A stretch of 64,000 bases of DNA from Bacteroidota bacterium (GTDB lineage: Bacteria > Bacteroidota > Ignavibacteria > Kapaibacteriales > UBA2268), in assembly GCA_004322215.1 (NCBI GenBank), contig SCSM01000040.1, positions 124,001 to 188,000 of the forward strand. The letters run 5' to 3'. Below the pieces are notes generated by a model that searched no databases, was not told the origin of the DNA, and was given only the letters and a program-made list of their open reading frames with translations. Made by a program: the position numbers and the translations under genes. Of the stretch, positions 56,620 to 63,510 are shown one piece after another (within the stretch, counting starts at the first letter, position 1; each line of letters starts with the position of its first letter).

Positions 56620-56752
56620 ATTACCTCCTAAATTTATTTTTCCAACATAATTATTTCGTATATTAGAAATATAATTAAATGATATATGGTTAAACATTAT
56701 TTGAAGTAGTATATAAACATATATCAGATTATTAATAAATAAAGGAGGTAAT
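56620..56752 (+). promoter_or_regulatory. Leader of mini-protein A with sequestered ribosome site
   Basis: ATTACCTCCT (56620-56629) is perfectly complementary to AGGAGGTAAT (56743-56752), which contains the Shine-Dalgarno site of the following gene. Between them is a hairpin GATATATG/CATATATC (56681-56688 and 56718-56725), preceded by AATATAATTAAATGAT, a block also present in the next module. If transcription begins upstream of 56620, the ribosome site would be masked. Confidence 0.55.
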
Positions 56753-56917
56753 ATGCCTTCCAAACAACAACTCGTACCTGTGTGTTTTAATGATGCTTGC
56801 ACATTAGCACCGGAACCAGTTGCTATTGCAGTATGGTGCATTGGTCTAAGTGTTTTGGCACTTGAAGCTATTGACTGGTATAAGTCAAGAAAGAAGCGAA
56901 GAAAAAAGAGAAGATAA
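56753..56917 (+). CDS. Mini-protein A: Cys-containing single-TM peptide with basic tail
   Basis: 54 aa with an ideal AGGAGG ribosome site four bases before ATG. The N-terminal part has CFNDAC; one transmembrane helix follows (PVAIAVWCIGLSVLALEAI), then WYKSRKKRRKKRR, strongly basic and presumably cytoplasmic. Followed by its own perfect hairpin terminator. No family recognised. It parallels mini-protein B in layout (N-terminal Cys pair, Pro-Val turn, helix with internal Cys). Such peptides can be membrane-active toxins, signals or lysis factors; nothing here decides between them. Confidence 0.65.
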   Translation: MPSKQQLVPVCFNDACTLAPEPVAIAVWCIGLSVLALEAIDWYKSRKKRRKKRR

Positions 56918-56931
56918 TTCTTTTCATTTTT

Positions 56932-56975
56932 CTGGGGAGATAAGTTTACGACTGTCTCCCCAGCTTCATTTTTAT
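56932..56975 (+). terminator. Terminator of module A
   Basis: Perfect 9-bp stem CTGGGGAGA/TCTCCCCAG (56932-56940, 56955-56963) with a T-rich tail. Confidence 0.85.
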
Positions 56976-56990
56976 ACCAATATTTACAAT

Positions 56991-57016
56991 CGCACATATA
57001 TAGAGTTAGACAAGAT
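56991..57016 (+). repeat. Internal copy of the terminal repeat
   Basis: CGCACATATATAGAGTTAGACA then AGAT agrees with the left terminal repeat over the first 22 bases except one G-to-A. It marks the start of the second module. Confidence 0.85.
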
Positions 57017-57048
57017 ATAATTTCCGTAAATTTGTAATATAATTAAAT

Positions 57049-57093
57049 GATGTCTGTTTGAATCCCATTTCAAGATAAAAACAAACAGACATC
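57049..57093 (+). promoter_or_regulatory. Leader hairpin of mini-protein B
   Basis: A perfect 12-bp stem GATGTCTGTTTG/CAAACAGACATC with a 21-nt loop, ending 27 bases before the ATG. It occupies the same place as the hairpin in module A after the shared AATATAATTAAATGAT block, with different stem bases. Confidence 0.75.
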
Positions 57094-57120
57094 ACTTGTT
57101 CCACCAATTCAGGAGATGTT

Positions 57121-57246
57121 ATGAATAACTGTAAATCGCAGTTATGCTTCTTCTCTATTTGCGTGTCTCCCGTACCGCAAATAGTAGTTAATGGTTTTTG
57201 TATAGTAGCTAGTGCATGGCTAATATACAAAATGTATAATCCATAA
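57121..57246 (+). CDS. Mini-protein B: Cys-rich single-TM peptide
   Basis: 41 aa, ribosome site AGGAGA five bases upstream. N-terminal MNNCKSQLCFFSICVSPVP with three Cys, then a hydrophobic helix QIVVNGFCIVASAWLIY and short tail KMYNP. Followed by a perfect 11-bp terminator. Position, leader and design match mini-protein A, though sequence identity is low. Family unknown. Confidence 0.65.
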   Translation: MNNCKSQLCFFSICVSPVPQIVVNGFCIVASAWLIYKMYNP

Positions 57247-57278
57247 AGGAAAAGAAAATTTATTTTTTTTCTTTCTGG

Positions 57279-57314
57279 AAAGTGGCAAGGTGCTACATCT
57301 TGCCACTTTTTTTT
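57279..57314 (+). terminator. Terminator of module B
   Basis: Perfect 11-bp stem AAAGTGGCAAG/CTTGCCACTTT around nine bases, followed by T-rich DNA. Confidence 0.92.
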
Positions 57315-57402
57315 ATCTAAATATTTACTATTATAATTTGACATAGTTTTATTATGTTTGTGATTATTAAGTATTCTTATTCACAATAAAGAAAATACCT
57401 TT

Positions 57403-57741
57403 ATGATAATAGACCTTAAGTGTGTCCAAGAAATCCTTCTAACTGCTGAAAAACACAATTTAGAAGGTGTAAAAAATTTTGATAGAACAATACTCAAAGA
57501 ACACATTGAATATCTAATTATTAACGGTTATATTACTCGTAGTGAGAATCCACTATCAAAATCCGACTGCATCTTAAGTATCGGAGATTTAACTAAAGAT
57601 AAAGGTCAAAATTTTATTACATTATTTAGAGATGATGATGACTTTACTGATGAAATAGTCAAAGAACTCAAAGAACGTAATACCGATTCCTTAGAAGTTG
57701 CTTATGAAATAGCATTTAATCGGAAGTCTGCACCGAAATAG
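57403..57741 (+). CDS. DUF2513-like small protein (element cargo)
   Basis: 112 aa. A winged-helix-like pattern (LKCVQEILLTAEKHN, TILKEHIEYLIINGYITRSE) followed by DCILSIGDLTKDKGQNFITL and FRDDDDF resembles the DUF2513/YjcQ family, often found on phages and mobile elements. A weak repeat-like sequence (TATAATTTGACATAG near 57335) precedes it. Its 3' end overlaps the convergent gene by 26 bp. Confidence 0.6.
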   Translation: MIIDLKCVQEILLTAEKHNLEGVKNFDRTILKEHIEYLIINGYITRSENPLSKSDCILSIGDLTKDKGQNFITLFRDDDDFTDEIVKELKERNTDSLEVAYEIAFNRKSAPK

Positions 57742-58054
57742 TTTTTTTCTTTTTTTTAATTTCTTCATCCAAGTATTTCATACTATAGCATACACTCATG
57801 TTCTGATGGTATATACCTAAATCGAAATCATATTTCAAATCCCGAAAGAGACAAAACAAATCAAATATAGTCATCTTGTTATCCAATAAAATTTGTGCCG
57901 CTTCTTGTGTAAAATAGATGCCATCTAATTCGGGTATTATTTTACTATAAAGCCAATGCCTGACTATACCAACTATCCCAATTGTTTCTCTACTTTTTTT
58001 TATTTCTATATTCTGGTTCTTATTTTTTTCTATTGGGAATTGTTCATCTGCCAT
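57716..58054 (-). CDS. Hypothetical protein (element cargo)
   Basis: 112 aa from ATG 58054, with GAGGTG eight bases upstream. Mostly helical, charged ends (NKNQNIEIKKSRETIGIVGI, DEEIKKKKKTISVQTSD). No signal, no recognised domain. It lies at the right end of the element; its start overlaps the tail of a read-through frame from the truncated specificity gene. Confidence 0.6.
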   Translation of the reverse strand: MADEQFPIEKNKNQNIEIKKSRETIGIVGIVRHWLYSKIIPELDGIYFTQEAAQILLDNKMTIFDLFCLFRDLKYDFDLGIYHQNMSVCYSMKYLDEEIKKKKKTISVQTSD

Positions 58055-58152
58055 AATGACACCTCAAAATATTATCAGACAAACATAAAAATTGATAATC
58101 TGCGGAAGCAGCGCCATAGCGGGTTTTCAGATTTATAGGATTTTTAGGGGTT

Positions 58153-58178
58153 GCTATGTCTAACCCTATATAAGTGAG
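58153..58178 (-). repeat. Right terminal inverted repeat
   Basis: On the minus strand CTCACT followed by TATATAGGGTTAGACATAGC, two mismatches from the left repeat. Confidence 0.9.
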
Positions 58179-58427
58179 ATATTCTTTATCTTGATAAAAT
58201 GAAGATAGTACTGAACCACTTACTGCAACTGAAATAGTATTTGCAGGATTAGGGATTATTTCATCAATTTTTTTAACATAAGCAGAAATACCATTATATT
58301 TACTAGTTCTTGATACAAATCTAATATTATCAGGCGTATTTTCATCACATTCCTCAATATTAATTAATTCCAGATTTGTTCCATAAACTGGAATAAATAA
58401 CTCATTTAATGGAATAAGATTTTTCAT
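58179..58427 (-). pseudogene. HsdS-type specificity subunit, 5' fragment
   Basis: 83 codons of the first target-recognition domain (MKNLIPLNELFIPVYGTNLE ... TSKYNGISAYVKKIDEIIPN ... ISVAVSGSVLSSFYQDKEY). Beyond 58179 the frame runs into the element and stops at 58044, so a truncated 127-aa product is possible. The ATG overlaps the methyltransferase stop (TAATG), indicating coupling. The 8-mer ATATTCTT at 58179-58186 is the right target duplication. Confidence 0.88.
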
Positions 58428-60256
58428 TATTTTAAAAATAATTCTTTAAATAGAACATATTCTTTAACGCTTCTTATAAAATCGTCCTTTTTCAATTTCG
58501 TATAATCAGTTTCCATATAAGCTTCAGCACACCATTCATCTTTTTCATTAACGTACTTTTTTATTGAAAGACCCATAATTTCTTTTTGATTAATATACGC
58601 AGATAAAAAATTAGATTTTATTCCATCCCATTTTTTTCTTACATCAATTCTTCCTTTTTGTTTACGTTTCTCAAAACCATCATCTTTTAAATACCCGAAC
58701 CATGTTTCAATATTATTATGTTTCCTATTGGCTTCCCAAATCATAATACAGGTTGGAACTGATGAGGCTGGATTAAATAATTCATCAGGCATAGAAATCA
58801 CACTTCTTAATCTATGATTTTCTAATAATCTCTTTTTAATTGCAATTAAATCATTTTCTTTTCCAATTGCGCAACTCATTTGTACAATTGCTATAACTAT
58901 TCCTTTATTTTTTGATACAATTCTTAATCCATGTTCTAAGAATTCTAGTTGCCCAACATTGCCTACATCATATGGAGGATTTAAAAATACAATATTAGGA
59001 TTATGAAATCTAATAATTTTATTTTCTAAATTAAAACAATCACCTCTATAAATATTTGATTTACCATCACCTCTAAATATCATATTAGAACAAGCATATG
59101 TGAACATGTCTGGTCTTCTTTCTACACCAATTAATTGTTGCGTTTTAATTTTTTTTCTTTTATCGCTATCATTTCTAGCGATTGAAATCATTTTTTTCAT
59201 TGCAGCTATAAGAAATCCCCCTGTACCGCAACATGGGTCATAAACAGTATCGTCAACATTAATATTCGCTAAATCACAAAAAAATTCTGTTATATGAAAT
59301 GGTGTAATAACTAATCCTTGTTTTTGTGAACTACCCGCATACCTTATAAATTCAGTATAAAATTTTCCTAATACATCTAAACCTGCTTCATCCATTTTAA
59401 TTAAGGGATAAATGTTTTTATAGATATAATTAATAAATTCTTTTATAACTTCAATTGTCAATAATTCTTGTTTATTACGCTTAATTTTATTTTGTTTAAA
59501 TAATGGCTCATTTATAATTTTTTGAAATTCACCAAGCATTGATTCTTTACTTTTAACTTTATTTTTATTTAGAACTCTTTTTAATGCCTCCATTAATCCC
59601 TTTGCCAATTCAGAACTTTTTTCATAAGTGAAATAACTTTTTTTAAATGTGTTATCTAATAAACTTAATAATACAGCACTGACAATAGTACATCTACTAT
59701 TTTCAGTAATAGAATATGAATGAAATTCTTCATTTAAAAAAACAGCCTTTTGAATAATATCAATATTTTTTAAACTATCTAAAAATGTTTCATTATTAAA
59801 TAATTTTAAATAATCATTTATAAGTAACAATTTATTAATATTTTTATCATTATATTTATTATCACCTTGTTGCCAATGAAATGTTGATACTCTCAATTCT
59901 TTATCATTTTGGCCACTTACTGCTATACCTAATATTTCATATTCCTTACATAAAATACTAGAATAATGTAAAACACCATCTACAGCATAATCCTTAGGTT
60001 TGTCATGATTCTTACTCTCATGTTTAGAAATTTCAGATTTGCATTCTATTAATATTAAATAGTTTGAATTTTGTGCAGGAAATGATATAATAAATTCTGG
60101 TTTACCCATTCCCTTTCCTGATTTAGATGCATTTTGTAATAATTCTATAATTCTTTTATTAGAAGATTTTTGTTCTTCTAATTTTATTATATTAAAAAGA
60201 GGATCAATTTTAAAGTGATTTCTTACTATATCTTCAGTTATTCTTTCATTTGCCAT
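58427..60256 (-). CDS. BcgI-like fused restriction nuclease/N6-adenine methyltransferase
   Basis: 609 aa. An N-terminal nuclease-like domain shows GKPEFIISFP and YLILIECKSEI (PD-(D/E)XK pattern, near residues 54 and 71-73), followed by YAVDGVLHYSSILC. A helical segment leads to a gamma-class N6-adenine methyltransferase with motif I DPCCGTGGFLIAAM and motif IV NPPYDV. Fusion of both activities in one chain, with a separate specificity protein coupled downstream, is the layout of BcgI-type (type IIB) enzymes; no separate HsdR is present. With its specificity partner broken, target recognition may be lost or altered. Confidence 0.85.
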   Translation of the reverse strand: MANERITEDIVRNHFKIDPLFNIIKLEEQKSSNKRIIELLQNASKSGKGMGKPEFIISFPAQNSNYLILIECKSEISKHESKNHDKPKDYAVDGVLHYSSILCKEYEILGIAVSGQNDKELRVSTFHWQQGDNKYNDKNINKLLLINDYLKLFNNETFLDSLKNIDIIQKAVFLNEEFHSYSITENSRCTIVSAVLLSLLDNTFKKSYFTYEKSSELAKGLMEALKRVLNKNKVKSKESMLGEFQKIINEPLFKQNKIKRNKQELLTIEVIKEFINYIYKNIYPLIKMDEAGLDVLGKFYTEFIRYAGSSQKQGLVITPFHITEFFCDLANINVDDTVYDPCCGTGGFLIAAMKKMISIARNDSDKRKKIKTQQLIGVERRPDMFTYACSNMIFRGDGKSNIYRGDCFNLENKIIRFHNPNIVFLNPPYDVGNVGQLEFLEHGLRIVSKNKGIVIAIVQMSCAIGKENDLIAIKKRLLENHRLRSVISMPDELFNPASSVPTCIMIWEANRKHNNIETWFGYLKDDGFEKRKQKGRIDVRKKWDGIKSNFLSAYINQKEIMGLSIKKYVNEKDEWCAEAYMETDYTKLKKDDFIRSVKEYVLFKELFLK

Positions 60257-60483
60257 ATATACTCCAAAATCTAGAATTGTTTTACGAGTTCAAAAATATT
60301 AAATAAATTGGAATTAAACAGAAATATATAACATACCTAATATATATAAGTATTTACAAATTATTTTTTTTTATGGAAATATTTTTTTTTATTAATTAAT
60401 TTCTCCCTCAACATTTGCATACTCCCGCAATGTTAAATATTTTTGAATAAAATTCTTTCACCCTAATTCTAAAGGACAAAAAA

Positions 60484-61515
60484 ATGGCAGAGAAAAAACA
60501 TTATCTGAATCCGAAAAGGATTGTCGAACACATAGATATTAAGAGATATAATTCTATTCCGCTCGTTGACGCAATGGGTAAGATGGCTTTCCAGGCGAGG
60601 AACCTGAACCGCGCCGCACAGATTTACGTGAAGATGCTGAGCGAAAGCAAATGCACTGTGTTCCTGACTCTTGCCGGCTCGCTGTTCAGTGCCGGATTGA
60701 AGAACGTGGTGGTGGATATGCTCCGCTCGAACATGGTGGATGCCATCGTTTCCACAGGTGCTGTAATGATTGACCAGGACTTTCTCGAAGCACTGGGTTA
60801 CAAGCATTATATGGGGACTCAATGGGTGGACGACAACGAGCTTCGCAATCTGATGATAGACAGGATTTACGATACATACATTGACGAGGAAGACCTGCGT
60901 TGCTGCGATATGACAGTGGCAGAGATTGCAAATTCTCTGGAGCCGCGTCCCTGGAGTTCGCGTGAGTTCATACGTGAGATGGGTAAATGGCTTGTGTTGA
61001 ACAGGAAAGGGAAGGACTCTGTGATTCGCACTGCATACGAAAAGGGAGTGCCGATTTTTGTTCCGGCATTTTCGGACTGCTCTGCAGGATTCGGATTTAT
61101 TCATCACCAGTATAATGCAAAGGGCGGAACGGTTTCGATTGATTCGGCAAAGGATTTCCTCGAGCTCACCAAAATAAAAATCAAATCGAAGCAAAGCGGA
61201 CTATTCATGGTTGGCGGCGGCGTGCCTAAGAACTTCACACAGGATGTAGTGGTTGCATGCGATGTGCTGGGTGTGGAGAAGGACATGCATAAATATGCGA
61301 TTCAGATTACGGTTGCAGACGAGAGGGACGGCGGATTGTCGGGTTCCACACTGAAGGAAGCAAGTTCCTGGGGTAAAGTTGAAACCACTTACGAGCAGAT
61401 GGTTTTCAGTGAAGCAACGATTGCACTGCCATTGGTTGCATCTTACGCATGGCACAGCAAAGTGTGGAAGAAGAGAAAAGAGATGAGGTATAATGATTTT
61501 CTGGATGGAAAATAA
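60484..61515 (+). CDS. Deoxyhypusine synthase family protein
   Basis: 343 aa. NAD-dependent fold with CTVFLTLAGSLFSAGLKNVV, DAIVSTGAVMIDQDF, VPIFVPAFSDCSAGFGF and LKEASSWGKVETTYEQMVFS, where the Lys aligns with the catalytic Lys of deoxyhypusine synthase. Bacteria lack the eIF5A substrate; bacterial members act on polyamines (homospermidine synthase-like), so an aminobutyl transfer between polyamines is the best inference. Codon usage is G/C-richer than the neighbours. AAAGGA ribosome site. Confidence 0.88.
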   Translation: MAEKKHYLNPKRIVEHIDIKRYNSIPLVDAMGKMAFQARNLNRAAQIYVKMLSESKCTVFLTLAGSLFSAGLKNVVVDMLRSNMVDAIVSTGAVMIDQDFLEALGYKHYMGTQWVDDNELRNLMIDRIYDTYIDEEDLRCCDMTVAEIANSLEPRPWSSREFIREMGKWLVLNRKGKDSVIRTAYEKGVPIFVPAFSDCSAGFGFIHHQYNAKGGTVSIDSAKDFLELTKIKIKSKQSGLFMVGGGVPKNFTQDVVVACDVLGVEKDMHKYAIQITVADERDGGLSGSTLKEASSWGKVETTYEQMVFSEATIALPLVASYAWHSKVWKKRKEMRYNDFLDGK

Positions 61516-61670
61516 TTATAAGTGTTGAGTGTTAAGTTTTGAGTGTTGGATAGGAAGTAGGAAGAAAGACATTATGAAGTAGGTTTGGAATACAGAGGAA
61601 TTAATTTACCTTAAAAAGAAATAATTAATAGATATTTCTATCGTCTTACAATTAAATTGGAAAAAATTAT

Positions 61671-61907
61671 ATGCAAACAGTTAAAATAAATACGGTAATA
61701 AATTCGGATAGCCTGAGACTTGCAAATCTAGGTTTTCTAAAAGGTAAAATGGTTGAAGTTACTATTAAACCGATTGAGAAGAACAGTGATTTACCAGGAA
61801 AGAATCATCTATTGAGAGGATATCTGAAAAATTATGCTGAAAAAAAACTAAAAGTGAAAGAAAAAGACGCATGGACATCCTCGGTTAAGGATAAATATGA
61901 TAATTGA
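61671..61907 (+). CDS. VapB-like antitoxin
   Basis: 78 aa. NTVINSDSLRLANLGFLKGK and VEVTIKPIEKN recall the AbrB/DUF104-like N-terminal DNA-binding part of antitoxins paired with PIN toxins. The C-terminal half is charged and probably wraps the toxin. Overlaps the toxin start by 11 bp. Confidence 0.75.
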   Translation: MQTVKINTVINSDSLRLANLGFLKGKMVEVTIKPIEKNSDLPGKNHLLRGYLKNYAEKKLKVKEKDAWTSSVKDKYDN

Positions 61908-62268
61908 TGCGAATGTTTTTCTCAGGTATATTCTTGATGACTCTGTAAAGCAATCTCCTATCGCTGCCAACATCATTGATAATAATGAAATCCACTTGCC
62001 GAATGAAGTATTAGCTGAAATAGTTTATGTATTAGAGAAAGTATATAAAGTACCAAGAAAAACAATAAAGAAAATATTTTTTGACTTTCTTGATAAATAT
62101 AAAATTATCGTACCAAATCCCGAATTAATCAAACAAACATTGAATAAATATTCAACGACCAAACTTGATTTTATTGATTGTATTCTTTTCGGATATAGTA
62201 TAGTTGAAAAGGAGAAAATAATTACATTCGATAAAGAGCTTTTAAAGGAACTTGAGAAAAACATATAG
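61897..62268 (+). CDS. PIN-domain toxin (VapC-like RNase)
   Basis: 123 aa. PIN acidic residues are visible in MIIDANVFLRY (Asp4), LPNEVLAEIVYVLEK (Glu), KLDFIDCILFGYS (Asp) and IITFDKELL (Asp). Intact, unlike the RelE and HEPN toxins at 21-40 kb. Likely cleaves tRNA or rRNA when free of its antitoxin. Confidence 0.9.
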   Translation: MIIDANVFLRYILDDSVKQSPIAANIIDNNEIHLPNEVLAEIVYVLEKVYKVPRKTIKKIFFDFLDKYKIIVPNPELIKQTLNKYSTTKLDFIDCILFGYSIVEKEKIITFDKELLKELEKNI

Positions 62269-62413
62269 ATTTTTAAATTATAAAAATCCTTCTTTTAAAA
62301 TAAATTAATCATAACTAACAATTATATTCGTCATACCTTTTTCAAAATAAGGAATAGGATTTTTATCTTATGAATTTTTCATTTCAATATTTAAAAAATT
62401 AAGGAGAATTATT

Positions 62414-63364
62414 ATGTCAGATAAAAAAATAATAGCAGTCGTTGGTGCCACAGGAGCCCAGGGCGGCGGATTGGCACGTGCAATACTTAACGACAAGAAC
62501 AGCGGTTTTGATGTCAGGGCAATCACAAGAAAAGTTGATTCCGATAAAGCATTATCACTAAAAATCATGGGAGCTGAAGTTGTTTATGCAGACTTAGACA
62601 ACCAGGAATCCCTGAACAAGGCATTCGAAGGAGCATACGGAGCATTCTGCGTAACTAATTTCTGGGAACATTTCTCACCAGAAAAAGAATATACACAGGC
62701 AGGCAACCAGGCAAGAGCGGCTAAGCATGCAGGAGTAAAGCACGTGATTTGGTCAACGTTAGAAGATACCCGCGAGTGGCTGCCAATCAGCGACGAAAGA
62801 ATGCCTGTGCTGATGGGCAAGTATAATGTCCCGCACTTCGATGCAAAGGGTGAAGCTAACAAATTATTCACAGAGTTCGGATTGCCTGCGACAATATTGA
62901 ATACTTCATTTTATTGGGACAATTTTATCTATTTCGGATTGGGTCCGAAAAGAGGTGAGGACGGTAAACTTGCATTTACCTTCCCAATAGGTAAAGCAAA
63001 ACTGCCGGGCATTGCCGCTGAGGATATTGGAAAATGTGCTTACGGTATTTTCAAAAAAGGAAACGATTTTATCGGAAAGACAGTGGGAATAGCAGGAGGA
63101 CATCCGACAGGAGAAGAGATGGCATCGGCAATGACAGATGTATTGGGGCAGGAAATCCGTTATAATGATGTTCCACCTGAAGTTTACCGCACGTTCGGTT
63201 TTCCCGGAGCAGACGAAATGGGAAACATGTTCCAGTTCAAACGGGACTTCAATAAGCAATACTGTGATGCCCGCAATCTTGATTTCACACGTTCCATAAA
63301 TCCGGAATTGCAGGATTTCAATACATGGCTTAACAAAAACAAGAGCCTCATACCTGTAGAATAA
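62414..63364 (+). CDS. NmrA-family NAD(P)-binding protein
   Basis: 316 aa, RBS AAGGAG. Atypical SDR with KIIAVVGATGAQGGGLARAI, DVRAITRKVDSDKALSLKIM and GAFCVTNFWEHFSPEKEYTQ. The catalytic YxxxK of SDR enzymes is not evident, as expected for NmrA/HSCARG-like redox sensors. Cytoplasmic. A strong terminator follows, so a single-gene unit. Confidence 0.9.
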   Translation: MSDKKIIAVVGATGAQGGGLARAILNDKNSGFDVRAITRKVDSDKALSLKIMGAEVVYADLDNQESLNKAFEGAYGAFCVTNFWEHFSPEKEYTQAGNQARAAKHAGVKHVIWSTLEDTREWLPISDERMPVLMGKYNVPHFDAKGEANKLFTEFGLPATILNTSFYWDNFIYFGLGPKRGEDGKLAFTFPIGKAKLPGIAAEDIGKCAYGIFKKGNDFIGKTVGIAGGHPTGEEMASAMTDVLGQEIRYNDVPPEVYRTFGFPGADEMGNMFQFKRDFNKQYCDARNLDFTRSINPELQDFNTWLNKNKSLIPVE

Positions 63365-63389
63365 TACAAAGATGAAAAGTGATAATTAC

Positions 63390-63423
63390 AACAGCAGGAT
63401 TCATTCCTGCTGTTTGTTTTTTA
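63390..63423 (+). terminator. Terminator of the NmrA-family gene
   Basis: Perfect 9-bp stem ACAGCAGGA/TCCTGCTGT with loop TTCAT and a T-rich tail. Confidence 0.88.
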
Positions 63424-63510
63424 TACCTGAAAAGATATTGGAATGTTGATGTGAAAATAATTAATTTGCATTATTAACAATATGTCAACAAAGGTTAGGA
63501 AAAGTGTAAT

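Larger units (their letters stand above)
56578..58178. mobile_element. 1601-bp transposon-like insertion in hsdS, no transposase
   Basis: 26-bp terminal inverted repeats (56578-56603 and 58153-58178) agree at 24 of 26 positions and share the core TATATAGGGTTAGACATAGC. Both are bounded by the direct 8-mer ATATTCTT. Removing the element and one 8-mer restores the specificity reading frame without any other change. Inside are two small plus-strand gene modules, a 112-aa plus-strand gene and a 112-aa minus-strand gene. None resembles a transposase, so movement would have to be supplied from elsewhere. An 8-bp duplication occurs in several IS families (such as IS66, IS256, ISL3, IS1595); I cannot assign one. 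Confidence 0.9.

Noticed and set aside
56593-56997. Minus-strand 134-codon frame across module A
   Set aside because: It is antisense to the better supported mini-protein A and terminator, and has no ribosome site or family.
57006-57344. Minus-strand 112-codon frame across module B
   Set aside because: Antisense to mini-protein B and reads through both strong hairpins; no domain.
56578-58178. Invertible (phase-variable) hsdS segment between inverted repeats
   Set aside because: The direct 8-bp duplication outside the repeats and restoration of the gene on removal fit insertion. Inversion would not rejoin the two halves.
60469-61194. 241-codon minus-strand frame
   Set aside because: Opposite the deoxyhypusine synthase gene; His/Cys-rich translation typical of an antisense artefact.
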